This document shows positions 51,866 to 60,614 of a stretch of DNA of 64,000 nt, piece by piece (within the stretch, counting starts at the first letter, position 1; each line of letters starts with the position of its first letter). Source of the DNA: Mucilaginibacter sp. KACC 22773 (GTDB taxonomy: Bacteria > Bacteroidota > Bacteroidia > Sphingobacteriales > Sphingobacteriaceae). A program made the position numbers and the translations under genes. Under the pieces are notes generated by a model. It was not told the origin of the DNA. It did no database searches and saw only the letters and a list, made by a program, of their open reading frames with translations. The stretch is from the NCBI RefSeq assembly GCF_028736215.1, contig NZ_CP117883.1, positions 248,001 through 312,000 of the forward strand, read 5' to 3'.

Positions 51866-52419
51866 CACTCCTCAGATGGTTCAAACTCCAGTCGTTTTTG
51901 GAAGTATAAATCCCAGCTGCGTTGTTGCTGGCGGTTGGTCATGTGCTGGGTGTCGTCGTCGTAGTTGGAGTTAAGCTGCTTGTATTTGGCATCTATGCGG
52001 TTAAAAAGCGCCATCGCTTCATTGCGGTAATTGTAGCTGAAACGGGTTTTACCTATCTGCCTTAATATCTCCTGCTGCTCCAGGTAAGCAATCAGGTAGT
52101 GCCCTTGTTCGTGCTTCAGTATTTCAGAAAGCATCTCCTGCGATGTTACACGGCTCCTATCGAGCCATGATTTGTAGTTATTGATCAGCAGGTTTACAGT
52201 TGCCGTAAGGATATAGGACCCGCTACGGTTACTGGCCTCGTATTTAAAATCGATGGTACAGTTGGTGTATGCAACAACACCACGGGCATCTGGCCTCGGG
52301 GTTCCTAAAAAATCATTAATAGTTAGCGGATGATAACGTTGGTACTGCTGTGCTTTGGCAGTCATCGTCGTTAAACATATGGCGGCAGCGCCAATCAACT
52401 TCACTAATCGTACTTCCAT
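51865..52419 (-). CDS. DUF922 family exported putative zinc protease
   Basis: The 184-residue protein has an N-terminal signal sequence (IGAAAICLTTMTAKAQ) and a DUF922 domain with the zinc-binding motif HEQGH (His103, Glu104, His107) within ILKHEQGHYLIAYLEQQE. Members are predicted zinc-dependent proteases; activity is not established from sequence. It converges on the PIG-L gene across the minisatellite, and follows the SPFH gene on the same strand by 21 bp, so the two are probably cotranscribed. Confidence 0.85.
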   Translation of the reverse strand: MEVRLVKLIGAAAICLTTMTAKAQQYQRYHPLTINDFLGTPRPDARGVVAYTNCTIDFKYEASNRSGSYILTATVNLLINNYKSWLDRSRVTSQEMLSEILKHEQGHYLIAYLEQQEILRQIGKTRFSYNYRNEAMALFNRIDAKYKQLNSNYDDDTQHMTNRQQQRSWDLYFQKRLEFEPSEE

Positions 52420-52440
52420 TAAGTGCAGGGTTTAAAACTT

Positions 52441-53379
52441 TCACTTTTTGACGTCGTCGGTATGTAAAAGGTTTAAGGCCATCATTTCTTTTAATGTATG
52501 CTGCATGGCATCGGTAGATCCATCCAGGAAAATCACGTTCCCTTTTGAGTTTTCAGAGAAGTGTTTGATAGATTCTGTCCACATGGTAAACAGTATTACC
52601 GAGGTATCCATGTTGGCACCGGCCATTTCTTTGGCGGCAACCGTCATACCACGGGCAACTTCCTCGCGGAATAAGGCTATACCCTGGCCGCGCAGCTGTG
52701 CAGCCTCGCGCTCGGCCTGGGCCGAAATCTTAATGGCATTACCTTCGGCCTCTGCGGCTTTGGTTTTGGTTATCAGCAGGGCCTGGCCTTCGTTTTCGGC
52801 GGCGGCCTTCAGGTTGTTTGATGCCACTACCTGGCTCATTGATTTCATGATCACATCATCAAAAGTGATGTCGTTCAGCTGCAAATCCTGCAGGTGGTAG
52901 CCCCAGCCTTCCAGTATCACATCTAATTGTTCCTTAACATGCTCCACAATATCGCGGCGCAGTATCAAAACCTCGCTCTGGCGTTTGGTGGCCACAAACG
53001 CACGGATTGAACCTTCAACGGTGCGGATAAGCGCCTGCATCAGGTTGCGTTCATCAACAAATTTAAAAGCTACATTTTTGATGGTTTCTTCCTGCTGATC
53101 CAATACCGAGTACAACAACATCGCCTTAAAGTAAACGTTAGCCTGATCGTAAGTTACCGCCTGGAATTCTAATTCCACCGATCGGTTCTGAATTGAGATT
53201 TTGGAGTAAATGTTTTCGATAAATGGCAGCTTAAAATTAAGCCCCGGTGTAAGTATGCGGCGATACTTGCCAAATACGGTAATTACCACTATTGTGCCCT
53301 GTTTTACAGACACAAAGGATGATAATATGATTGCCAAAATAATAAATACAATGAGTAATGTGATGATTGAACCTGTCAT
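52441..53379 (-). CDS. SPFH/Band 7 (stomatin-like) membrane protein
   Basis: The 312-residue protein has one N-terminal membrane helix (about 3-25) and an SPFH domain (about 25-200) with VSVKQGTIVVITVFGKYRRILTPGLNFKLPFIE and SIQNRSVELEFQAVTYDQANVYFKA. It then has an alanine/glutamate-rich coiled coil (KTKAAEAEGNAIKISAQAEREAAQLRG) that drives oligomerisation. Such proteins scaffold membrane microdomains or regulate proteases. No NfeD-type partner is next to it. Confidence 0.9.
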   Translation of the reverse strand: MTGSIITLLIVFIILAIILSSFVSVKQGTIVVITVFGKYRRILTPGLNFKLPFIENIYSKISIQNRSVELEFQAVTYDQANVYFKAMLLYSVLDQQEETIKNVAFKFVDERNLMQALIRTVEGSIRAFVATKRQSEVLILRRDIVEHVKEQLDVILEGWGYHLQDLQLNDITFDDVIMKSMSQVVASNNLKAAAENEGQALLITKTKAAEAEGNAIKISAQAEREAAQLRGQGIALFREEVARGMTVAAKEMAGANMDTSVILFTMWTESIKHFSENSKGNVIFLDGSTDAMQHTLKEMMALNLLHTDDVKK

Positions 53380-53470
53380 AAGGGCTTATTATTAATTAAA
53401 TAAATATAGGTAAATTATTGGTGTGCTATTTGTTTTTATAAAAAAGCTTATTTAAACAGCATACACTATC

Positions 53471-53656
53471 ATGAACTTAAAACGCACTTTCGGGGCCATA
53501 CTTACCGTACTCGGTATCATCGGCTTAATTTATGCAGGCATTGGTGTTATAAACCATAGTAGCCAGGTTACCACACTAATTGTAGTAGCCATAATAGCTA
53601 TTTTATTTTTCTTTACAGGTATCAGCCTGGTGCGCAATACTAAAGACGAGGCCTGA
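53471..53656 (+). CDS. Small two-helix membrane protein
   Basis: A 61-residue protein (MNLKRTFGAILTVLGIIGLIYAGIG, then TTLIVVAIIAILFFFTGISLVRNTKDEA) with two membrane segments and a polar end. Many Bacteroidota genomes carry such a protein with the KRTxGxxLTxLGxxGLIYA start; function is unknown. It is divergent from the SPFH gene. Confidence 0.7.
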   Translation: MNLKRTFGAILTVLGIIGLIYAGIGVINHSSQVTTLIVVAIIAILFFFTGISLVRNTKDEA

Positions 53657-53750
53657 TAATAGTCTTAAGTTCGGGGTCGGGAGTCTTGAGTCAAAAAATA
53701 ATAAAACTACTTCAAACTTCCGATTAAAGACTATAGACTTCGGACTTCCT
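53657..53750. repeat. Heptamer-word spacer between convergent genes
   Basis: Seven-base words (AGTCTTA AGTTCGG GGTCGGG AGTCTTG AGTC) on the left are mirrored by complementary words (GACTATA GACTTCG GACTTCC) on the right, forming an imperfect hairpin between two stop codons. Confidence 0.6.
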
Positions 53751-54584
53751 CTAAGCCATCACCGATACCATATTAAGCACCTGCCCGGCAAGCGTCGCAT
53801 TCCCGGTTATTTCAACCCGCGTTTTTACATCGTCCGGGCGGATGCTTTTCGAAAATAATTTCCAGGCGATATCCGGGGGGATTTTTACGGTAGCGGCAAA
53901 GCTCTCTGTATCGGCCTCTTTTAATAAATGCCATCCGTCTTTTATTTTCTTAAGGTACCAGTTACCGCCAATTCCGGATGTGATGGTAATTTTTATAAGG
54001 GTATTTACCGGTGCCCCCGTGTTTTTAAAAGTATGGGGCAGTCCTTTGAAAAAAGTATCGATAAAGGGATAAAAAAACTCGCGCGTCATAATGCCATCGC
54101 GGCCGGTTGCTTCTCTTATTTGCTGCTGGTGATGCCATTTTTCGGTGTATTCGCGGGCAAGGTGCATCCAGTTAAGGCTTTCATGCTCGCCGGCCCAGCC
54201 AACAGAAAAGATGGCGGTGTCATTAGGGTTCAACGATTCATAATAGGCAGATGCCAACCGCCCGGTTGTTTTATGCAGCAGGAGCAATATATCGGGGCTT
54301 ATTCTTTTGGTGGCGTTCACCCAATCGGCATTGAGTTTATTCAGCCAGTCAACCAGGTCATGATAGTTGTTGTTGGCAGGCGCCAGGTCGCCAAAATATT
54401 TATCGCGCTGAATGGATAAGGCGCGGATGTTACCATCAAGCAGGTGCGATACTACATCTTTCACTTTCCAGGCTTTGGCCACAGTTTGCTTGTTCCAATC
54501 TGCCGGAGTTAATGATTCCAGCAATTCCATCAGTTTTCCATCCAATGGTTTAAAAAGATGCCTTACTTCAATGCGGTTTTCCAT
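53751..54584 (-). CDS. DinB-superfamily/maleylpyruvate isomerase-like protein
   Basis: The likely start is ATG 54584 (MENRIEVRHLFKPLDGKLMELL), giving 277 residues; an upstream ATG adds ten residues without family character. The N-terminal half is a four-helix DinB/MDMPI domain (LLESLTPADWNKQTVAKAWKVKDVVSHLLDGNIRAL) in which the histidines of VSHLL and EKWHHQQQ could bind metal. The C-terminal part (about 180-277) is a second small domain, as in mycothiol-dependent maleylpyruvate isomerases. Bacteroidota do not make mycothiol, so the real thiol or substrate is unknown. Confidence 0.82.
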   Translation of the reverse strand: MENRIEVRHLFKPLDGKLMELLESLTPADWNKQTVAKAWKVKDVVSHLLDGNIRALSIQRDKYFGDLAPANNNYHDLVDWLNKLNADWVNATKRISPDILLLLHKTTGRLASAYYESLNPNDTAIFSVGWAGEHESLNWMHLAREYTEKWHHQQQIREATGRDGIMTREFFYPFIDTFFKGLPHTFKNTGAPVNTLIKITITSGIGGNWYLKKIKDGWHLLKEADTESFAATVKIPPDIAWKLFSKSIRPDDVKTRVEITGNATLAGQVLNMVSVMA

Positions 54585-54643
54585 GGTGATAAATTTGTTG
54601 GTGTGATAAAACAATTTAGCATATCGTTTTTAATTCCCTCCCA

Positions 54644-54653
54644 TGGGAGGGGT
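54644..54653. repeat. Target-site duplication of the IS4 element, left copy
   Basis: TGGGAGGGGT here and at 56102-56111 flank the element directly. The left copy overlaps the palindrome CCCTCCCATGGGAGGG (54636-54651), so the element jumped into a pre-existing intergenic palindrome. Confidence 0.9.
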
Positions 54654-56101
54654 CAATGTCATTAAGTTAAGGATAACTCATATTGCATCTCTCTGGTTTT
54701 TAGTCACAATCGGTTTTTCTTTGTTCTTATATTTATCCATATCTCTCAAGTTAGTTCGATTATTTCTTATCGGAATGGTATTTTTTAGAAACAGGATTTC
54801 CAATTCATGAAATATATTTTCTAAAGGCGCATTTTTATATAGAAGGTCTATCACCCTATTTTTCAAAAAGCCATATGATAAATTGGTATTTACTTTATAA
54901 TCGTACTTTTTCCCTTGATTTTGTATATGTAAGTCATCTTTAAGGTCATTCACTATAACCGACTGAAGATTGCTAATGAAAATGGCACAAAAAAAATCCT
55001 GCTGAATGCTTACTTCCGAATAGCCCGTAAAATGTTCTACCTTAAGTTTGTTTTTTAATTCGTCATAGAATGTTTCAATTCCCCATCTTAGAAAATATAA
55101 TTCCTTAAACATTTTAGTGGGGTATTTTTGGCTATCTAATAGGGTTGTCATTAATACTTCTACTTCTCCTCCGGGCAAGTCAACACGCAAAAACCGTACT
55201 TGTAAAGTACTGTGCCTGCCGTATTCTTTATCTTTGAATGATTGGTTCTTTTGAGGTCGTATTTCTGTAATTATAGACTTTTTGCCTCCTTTCACAAATG
55301 CGATAACTACATTATTATGAGTCAATTTTACCCTTATCAAACAATCAACTTTCAGTTTAACATGCTCGTATACAAAATCGAAGGAGGGATAGCCCCTGTC
55401 ATATATAATCAAATCATTTGTCTTCCATTGATGTGCATGATTTAATGCTAAATCACGTTCCCCTTCGCTTAGATTATCTAACGAAGCATCTAATGCAATG
55501 CCATTTAAAACATCGTATAAAACAGATGCCCTTGCCTGTACAATAGTTTCTCCGAATTGATTTTTTGTTGCTCCATAGCTCTTTTTTAGTTTTTCGGTAA
55601 AAGGCAGCGTAATCCTGGAACCATCCACAGCAAGTACCCTAAACCCATTTAGAAGGGTTTGTGAATCATTATCAGCTACATAGAAATTTTCAACTATTAT
55701 CTCCGACAGATGACTGAATACTGCTGGACTGATTTTTTTCCTGTTTTGAATAAACGCACTTGAAGTAAAAGACTGAGTAGGGTCTGAAGAAAAACGTAGG
55801 TTTAAATAACGCACAAATCCATCGATTTCAACAGTGAGACTCTTTCGCAATAAATTAAACATAAAAAGCAAAGTTGCTCCAAATGTCTGCTTTCTATTTC
55901 TTGTAAAGTCTTGGTCTTTCATTTTAAATTTTAGCACAAGTTCTTTACTTAGAATTGCCTGCCTCAGTTTTTCCAAGATTAAAAATGAGGTTTTTTTTGC
56001 ACTTTAACTATTTGATTATGAATTAAATATACGAAAAAATACACAATAAAACAATGTAAATAATTGACAATCAAATGATTACCCTTAACTTAATGACATT
56101 G
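54654..56101 (-). mobile_element. Complete IS4-family insertion sequence
   Basis: The 1448-bp element has terminal inverted repeats with a perfect 19-bp core (CAATGTCATTAAGTTAAGG at the left; the same reverse-complemented at the right, 22 of 23 matching further in). It carries one intact transposase gene and is bounded by a 10-bp direct repeat, as expected for IS4 family (9-12 bp). The insertion seems recent because the duplication is perfect. Confidence 0.95.
54678..55976 (-). CDS. IS4-family transposase
   Basis: The 432-residue DDE transposase is intact. The first Asp is in VLAVDGSRITLPF, the second in LIIYDRGYPSFDF and the Glu in the Y(2)R(3)E(6)K signature (YFLRWGIETFYDELKNKLKVEHF). The N-terminal part contains the FVRYLNLRFSSDPTQSFTSSAFIQNRKKI segment common to IS4 transposases. 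The start is ATG 55976, 126 bp from the right terminal repeat, which leaves room for its promoter. Confidence 0.95.
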   Translation of the reverse strand: MEKLRQAILSKELVLKFKMKDQDFTRNRKQTFGATLLFMFNLLRKSLTVEIDGFVRYLNLRFSSDPTQSFTSSAFIQNRKKISPAVFSHLSEIIVENFYVADNDSQTLLNGFRVLAVDGSRITLPFTEKLKKSYGATKNQFGETIVQARASVLYDVLNGIALDASLDNLSEGERDLALNHAHQWKTNDLIIYDRGYPSFDFVYEHVKLKVDCLIRVKLTHNNVVIAFVKGGKKSIITEIRPQKNQSFKDKEYGRHSTLQVRFLRVDLPGGEVEVLMTTLLDSQKYPTKMFKELYFLRWGIETFYDELKNKLKVEHFTGYSEVSIQQDFFCAIFISNLQSVIVNDLKDDLHIQNQGKKYDYKVNTNLSYGFLKNRVIDLLYKNAPLENIFHELEILFLKNTIPIRNNRTNLRDMDKYKNKEKPIVTKNQRDAI

Positions 56102-56111
56102 TGGGAGGGGT
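56102..56111. repeat. Target-site duplication of the IS4 element, right copy
   Basis: Exact second copy of TGGGAGGGGT. Beyond it, GGCAGGGAGGGGTTTCT continues the GC-rich repeat that was split by the insertion. Confidence 0.9.
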
Positions 56112-56257
56112 GTGGCTGGAAAATGAGCGCAAAGGCAGGGAGGGGTTTCTACGCCATGTAGTCCCGAAAGCTCATAAACCCCTATCTTCCCTTCCCCAAG
56201 GAAGGAATCGTACATCCCCCGGCACATTTATTATCAGTCGTGAGGTCTATATTTCTT

Positions 56258-56770
56258 CTATACCACCTCGCCCAAACCCAAAGCACCTTCCAGTTTCTCA
56301 ACCGACATGTCGATACCATCTACATGATGATGTGCTTTCAAATAAAAGCTTTCCCGCTCGGCCAGTTTGCCGGTAATAAATTCAACCAGTTCATCGCCTT
56401 TTTTGCCTTGCAGTACCGGGCGAACCGTTTTGCTGTTTTCCAGCCTGTCGGCCAGTGTTTTGGGCGATAATTTCACGTACAGGGTTTTGCCGTTGGCATT
56501 CATCCAATCCATATTATCAAAAAAGCAGGGCAGACCGCCGCCAGTTGATACCACTACGTTTTCGGGATATTCGGTTTGCTTCAGCAAATCTGATTCCATC
56601 TGGCGGAAGGCGTCTTCACCAAAACTCGAAAAATATTCGGCTATGCTCATACCTACGTTAGCTTCCAGTGCGTGGTCAAGATCAATAAATTCGTAGCCTA
56701 ATTTGGCAGCCAGTTTACGGCTCCATGTAGTTTTGCCACAACCCATAAACCCGACTAAAAAGTACTTCAT
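56258..56770 (-). CDS. aroK: Shikimate kinase
   Basis: The 170-residue protein has the family's normal length and catalyses ATP-dependent phosphorylation of shikimate for aromatic amino acid synthesis. Visible are the Walker A motif GFMGCGKTTWS (7-17), the substrate Asp in FIDLDHALE, the GGGLPCFF glycine-rich loop after VVVSTGG and the lid arginine region TVRPVLQGKKGDE. It is the last gene of a leftward run (DUF1599, BT_3928-type, permease). Confidence 0.96.
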   Translation of the reverse strand: MKYFLVGFMGCGKTTWSRKLAAKLGYEFIDLDHALEANVGMSIAEYFSSFGEDAFRQMESDLLKQTEYPENVVVSTGGGLPCFFDNMDWMNANGKTLYVKLSPKTLADRLENSKTVRPVLQGKKGDELVEFITGKLAERESFYLKAHHHVDGIDMSVEKLEGALGLGEVV

Positions 56771-56787
56771 AATTTTTATAGATGTGC

Positions 56788-56890
56788 AAATTTCAAATAT
56801 GCAGATTTCAGATTATTCAAAAAAATCCGACTCCAAAACTCCTTTATCCTTCCGCCTTTGCTCCTTTATCCAATATCCAAAAATCCTTGC
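56788..56890. repeat. Heptamer-word spacer
   Basis: Seven-base words again: GCAAATT TCAAATA TGCAGAT TTCAGAT, then CCTTTAT CCTTCCG CCTTTGC TCCTTTA TCCAATA TCC. It lies between the aroK start and the permease stop, where it could end or process the upstream transcript. Confidence 0.5.
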
Positions 56891-56897
56891 TCCGCTT

Positions 56898-57956
56898 TCA
56901 ACTTAATTTTACCCGCGGATCTATCCAAACGTAAATTATATCTACCAGGATACTAATCACTACAAATATAAAGGCAATAAAGAGGATTGAACCCATCACT
57001 ACCGGAAAATCCGACATTTCCAGTGCATCAACTGTGGCTTTGCCCAAGCCATTGTAGCCAAAAATGTATTCCACAAAAAAAGATCCGGCCAGCAGCGATG
57101 CAAACCAGTTGGCTATGGCGGTTATTACCGGGTTTAGCGCGTTTTTTAGCGCATGTTTATAAATGATGGTATTGTTGCTTAATCCTTTGGCTTTTGCAGT
57201 ACGGATATAATCCTGCCCTAAAACATCGAGCATGGCATTACGGGTGAGCTGGACAATAATTGCCAGCGGACGCAAGCCGAGGGTGATCATTGGCAGCACC
57301 AGGTTTTTAAGTGTCATCACTTCGCCCCGGAAAGGATCGTAACTAAATAAACTGCCCGACATGTTGAGGCCTGTATATTTACTCAGCTCAAAACCAAATA
57401 TCCAGGCGATGATGATACCCGCGAAAAAAGCCGGCGCGGAGATACCCAAAGTAGAAAAGCCTATTGCCAGTTTATCAATCCAGGTATCTTTATGTACAGC
57501 ACTCAGCACGCCTAAAAATACGCCAATAACAATAGCGAAGATCATAGCCGTGGTAGCCAATACCATAGTATTGGGGATAACCTCTAACAGTAAACTGGCC
57601 ACATCCTTATGGGTTTGGTACGAGCGGCGCAGGTAAGGCCATTTTAGCCCAAGCACTTTGGCATCGCTTACCGCAAATAGTTTTACGTAGTGATACCGTT
57701 GCTGTTCTTCGGCAGTATTCAGGTGGATGCCTACGGGCGAAAGATCATTGATGTAATATAGAAATTGTACAGGCTTTGGCTTATCCAGCCCAAATTCTTT
57801 GCGTACGGCTTGTAACGATTGCACGTCGGCCCGCTGGCCCTGCGTCATGCGGGCGGGATCAACGGGTAAAATGTTAAACAAAAAGAAAACTACCAGCACC
57901 ACCCCCAGCATTACGGCCAGCCCGTAAAATAATTTGCGGATAAGGTAGCTGATCAT
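56898..57956 (-). CDS. ABC transporter permease (DppB/OppB type)
   Basis: The 352-residue protein has about six membrane helices: an N-terminal helix (LIRKLFYGLAVMLGVVLVVFFLFNILPVDPA), a periplasmic part (about 35-120), then the binding-protein-dependent permease core with TRNAMLDVLGQDYIRTAKAKGLSNN, the EAA-type loop that contacts the ATPase. This family moves oligopeptides or nickel. No ATPase, second permease or binding protein gene is adjacent. Its start lies two bases after the BT_3928-type gene. Confidence 0.9.
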   Translation of the reverse strand: MISYLIRKLFYGLAVMLGVVLVVFFLFNILPVDPARMTQGQRADVQSLQAVRKEFGLDKPKPVQFLYYINDLSPVGIHLNTAEEQQRYHYVKLFAVSDAKVLGLKWPYLRRSYQTHKDVASLLLEVIPNTMVLATTAMIFAIVIGVFLGVLSAVHKDTWIDKLAIGFSTLGISAPAFFAGIIIAWIFGFELSKYTGLNMSGSLFSYDPFRGEVMTLKNLVLPMITLGLRPLAIIVQLTRNAMLDVLGQDYIRTAKAKGLSNNTIIYKHALKNALNPVITAIANWFASLLAGSFFVEYIFGYNGLGKATVDALEMSDFPVVMGSILFIAFIFVVISILVDIIYVWIDPRVKLS

Positions 57957-57958
57957 GG

Positions 57959-59110
57959 TTATTGTTTTTGAAAATACGTTTTCGCCAGGTCATCATACTT
58001 CGGCACCGAATGGTAATGCCATTTATTGATGATGACACCATTCTTCAGCAGGATTACTCCGGGGTTAGAACGGATCATGGTTTTAAGCGGCACGCCATCG
58101 GCATAAAAAACCTCGCTGATCATCCGGTGTTTTTTTACGAACGCCTGCGCGCTTTGCGGCGAATTTGCGGTAAGCAGCATGGTGCGGATATTAAAGTTTT
58201 GGGTAGCGTTGATGGCCAGGGCATTCAGTTTGTTTATCGCGTCATCATCGGTTTTATCCAGATCGTAAGCTACGATGATAATGCTGTAAAAAGGGCTTGC
58301 CAGCAACTCTTTGGTGAAATCATTACGTTGGGCATCCTGGATAGACAGATCGCGGATTGGCGGCTCGTAACCTTTTGTTACCAGGCGGTTTTCCGGGTCG
58401 CCGTCGGTTTCCCAATTGGCATCTTTCCAGATGCCGGAAGTCAGGTATTCCTTATCGGTCATTACCTTAGTTTCCTTAGTCTTCTTGTTTTTTAGTTTAT
58501 AAGTAAGCACGAAAACATCTTTGGGCGCATTGGGCGGGGTATCCATTTCGGCCGAAATATTGGCGCCTATTTTATAGGGCAAAAAGTCGATTACCGGCAA
58601 AAAGTTATAGGTGTAAAGGCCAAACCCTACCGAAACAAGGGCAGCGCCGATAAGCCATTTGTCACCTGCTTTTGCGCTAAATATGGGTTTTATTTTAGCC
58701 CGGTTTACAAATATCACGGCTACTAAAACCAGTAATACCATATCCTTGCTAAACGATTGCCATGGGGTAAGCGGTATAGCATCGCCAAAGCAGCCGCAGG
58801 TTTGCACCACTTTAAAAAAGGCTGAGTAAAAAGTTAAAAAACCGAAAAAGATAATGAGCAGCAATAAGCCCCAAGCTACTTTTACCGGCCGCACGCCAAT
58901 AAGCAGGGCAAAACCCAGGATCATTTCCAGGGCGCAAAGCAAAATAGCTATGGTTAACGAAAGATCATTAAGGAACGTGATATGGAAAACCTCGAAATAC
59001 TCCACCAGTTTATAAGAAAAGCCTAATGGATCGTTGGCTTTTATCAGTCCGGAAAATATGAACAGTAAGCCTACCGCTATCCTGCAAAACCAAATCAAAG
59101 CGTTCTTCAT
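57959..59110 (-). CDS. BT_3928-type DoxX/MauE-like membrane protein
   Basis: The 383-residue protein starts with a DoxX-like set of four membrane helices (ALIWFCRIAVGLLFIFSGLIKANDPLGFSYKLVEYF, then CALEMILGFALLIGVRPVKVAWGLLLLIIFFGFLTFYS and VQTCGCFGDAIPLTPWQSFSKD). After a fifth helix, a soluble part (about 225-383) has thioredoxin-like content (TAQNFNIRTMLLTANSPQSAQAFV, NPGVILLKNGVIINKWH). The CGCFGD motif is the MauE-like thiol site. It overlaps the DUF1599 gene by four bases. Role unknown, probably periplasmic redox. Confidence 0.85.
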   Translation of the reverse strand: MKNALIWFCRIAVGLLFIFSGLIKANDPLGFSYKLVEYFEVFHITFLNDLSLTIAILLCALEMILGFALLIGVRPVKVAWGLLLLIIFFGFLTFYSAFFKVVQTCGCFGDAIPLTPWQSFSKDMVLLVLVAVIFVNRAKIKPIFSAKAGDKWLIGAALVSVGFGLYTYNFLPVIDFLPYKIGANISAEMDTPPNAPKDVFVLTYKLKNKKTKETKVMTDKEYLTSGIWKDANWETDGDPENRLVTKGYEPPIRDLSIQDAQRNDFTKELLASPFYSIIIVAYDLDKTDDDAINKLNALAINATQNFNIRTMLLTANSPQSAQAFVKKHRMISEVFYADGVPLKTMIRSNPGVILLKNGVIINKWHYHSVPKYDDLAKTYFQKQ

Positions 59111-59646
59111 TTTACTCCAAGTTTTATAAGGGCAAATACCGCGTAATTCAGCATATCCTGGTAATTGGCTTTTACCCCTTCAGATGCTTCGGTAAGGCCC
59201 TGGTTATCTTCAATTTGTTTTACACGCAGCAGTTTCATGAGTATCAGATCGGTTAATGAGCTGATGCGCATATCGCGCCAGGCTTCGCCGTAATCGTGGT
59301 TTTTGGCAAACATGAGTTCTTTGGTTTCCAGTACTCTGTCGTCAAACATGCGTTCCACATGGTTAACCGCCAGTTCCTGAGGTGTTTCGGGCGAGCTGTC
59401 CAGCTGCATCATGGCTATAACGCAGTAGTTTACAATTCCAATGTATTCGCCGGTAATATCGTCGCCCACTTTCGAAATCTTTTTTTCTTCGAGTGTGCGG
59501 ATGCGTTGTGCTTTAATAAAAATCTGGTCGGTGATAGATTGCAAACGAAGGATGCGCCAGGCGGTGCCATAGTCGCGGGTCTTTTTCATGAAAAGACCCT
59601 TACAATTGTTTATTACCGCGTCGTATTCTGCTGATGTGTTAGCCAA
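59107..59646 (-). CDS. DUF1599 protein (two internal repeats)
   Basis: The 179-residue protein is built of two similar halves: KTRDYGTAWRILRLQSITDQIFIKAQRIRTLEE near residue 20 and KNHDYGEAWRDMRISSLTDLILMKLLRVKQIED near residue 108, each followed by an ending such as YCVIAMMQL or YAVFALIKL. The fold resembles all-alpha NTP pyrophosphohydrolase-like proteins; the function is undefined. It is divergent from folP, a gene order I know from many Bacteroidota. Confidence 0.9.
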   Translation of the reverse strand: MANTSAEYDAVINNCKGLFMKKTRDYGTAWRILRLQSITDQIFIKAQRIRTLEEKKISKVGDDITGEYIGIVNYCVIAMMQLDSSPETPQELAVNHVERMFDDRVLETKELMFAKNHDYGEAWRDMRISSLTDLILMKLLRVKQIEDNQGLTEASEGVKANYQDMLNYAVFALIKLGVK

Positions 59647-59753
59647 TGGTCTGAATATTTTAAAGTTGGGGCGTTGTAATTACGGGGATATGCTACCGCT
59701 ATAAAGTTATTAACTTTACCGCATTAACCCCTGTCAATATTACAACAAACAAA

Positions 59754-60605
59754 GTGGCTAAAGATACATTTTTTCATAAAAAGATAACCCTGAATGCAGG
59801 AGGGAAACTTATCAACCTGGCTGCGCCGAAGGTAATGGGCATTATCAATATTACCCCCGATTCTTTTTATGCCACCAGCCGCAAGTCATCTGTTGATGAA
59901 GCTTTGCAGCAAGCCCAAAAGATGCTGGCCGACGGTGCTGCGTTTTTAGATATCGGTGCTTATTCGTCTCGCCCCGGTGCTGTTGATATTACTGCTGCCG
60001 AAGAGGCCGACAGGTTGCTGCCTGTTATTGAGGCAATTGTAGCTGCCTTTCCCGATGCTGTTTTATCGGTAGATACCTTCCGCTCACAGGTTGCCGAAGC
60101 GGCGGTTAAAGCGGGTGCGCATTTGATTAACGATATATCGGGCGGCACGTTGGATGCCGGTATGTTTGCCACGGTGGCCCGCCTGCAGGTACCTTATATT
60201 TTAATGCACATGAAGGGCACCCCACAAAACATGGTGCAAATGGCGCAGTACGATGATGTTTTTAACGAGGTGCTGGATTATTTTGTAAGTAAATATCAGC
60301 AGCTAAAACAACTGGGCGTACATGATGTGATTATCGATCCCGGATTCGGCTTTGCCAAAAAACAGGAACACAATTATGCACTGATGAAGCGCATGCAGGA
60401 TTTTGATATTTTGGAATTGCCGTTGCTTGCAGGTATATCGCGCAAAAAAATGATCTACGGTTTATTGGGAGGCACCGCTGCGGATGCATTAAATGGCACA
60501 ACCGCTTTAAATACCATCGCACTAAGTAAAGGCGCCAATATTTTGCGGGTACATGATGTAAAAGAGGCTGTTGAGGCGGTGAAGATATGGGAGGCTTGCC
60601 AGTAA
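59754..60605 (+). CDS. folP: Dihydropteroate synthase
   Basis: The 283-residue protein starts at GTG 59754 and has the normal family length. It condenses para-aminobenzoate with dihydropterin pyrophosphate for folate synthesis. Motifs: PKVMGIINITPDSFY, DGAAFLDIGAYSSRPG, LSVDTFRSQVAEAAVKAGAHLINDISGG, the substrate-binding DVIIDPGFGFAKKQEHNYALM and GISRKKMIYGLLG, ending RVHDVKEA. It starts a rightward pair with the acetyltransferase gene ten bases downstream. Confidence 0.97.
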   Translation: MAKDTFFHKKITLNAGGKLINLAAPKVMGIINITPDSFYATSRKSSVDEALQQAQKMLADGAAFLDIGAYSSRPGAVDITAAEEADRLLPVIEAIVAAFPDAVLSVDTFRSQVAEAAVKAGAHLINDISGGTLDAGMFATVARLQVPYILMHMKGTPQNMVQMAQYDDVFNEVLDYFVSKYQQLKQLGVHDVIIDPGFGFAKKQEHNYALMKRMQDFDILELPLLAGISRKKMIYGLLGGTAADALNGTTALNTIALSKGANILRVHDVKEAVEAVKIWEACQ

Positions 60606-60614
60606 GTATTTCAT

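Noticed and set aside
55242..55445. 67-codon frame inside the IS4 transposase, opposite strand
   Set aside because: Antisense to an intact transposase with complete catalytic motifs; no independent support.
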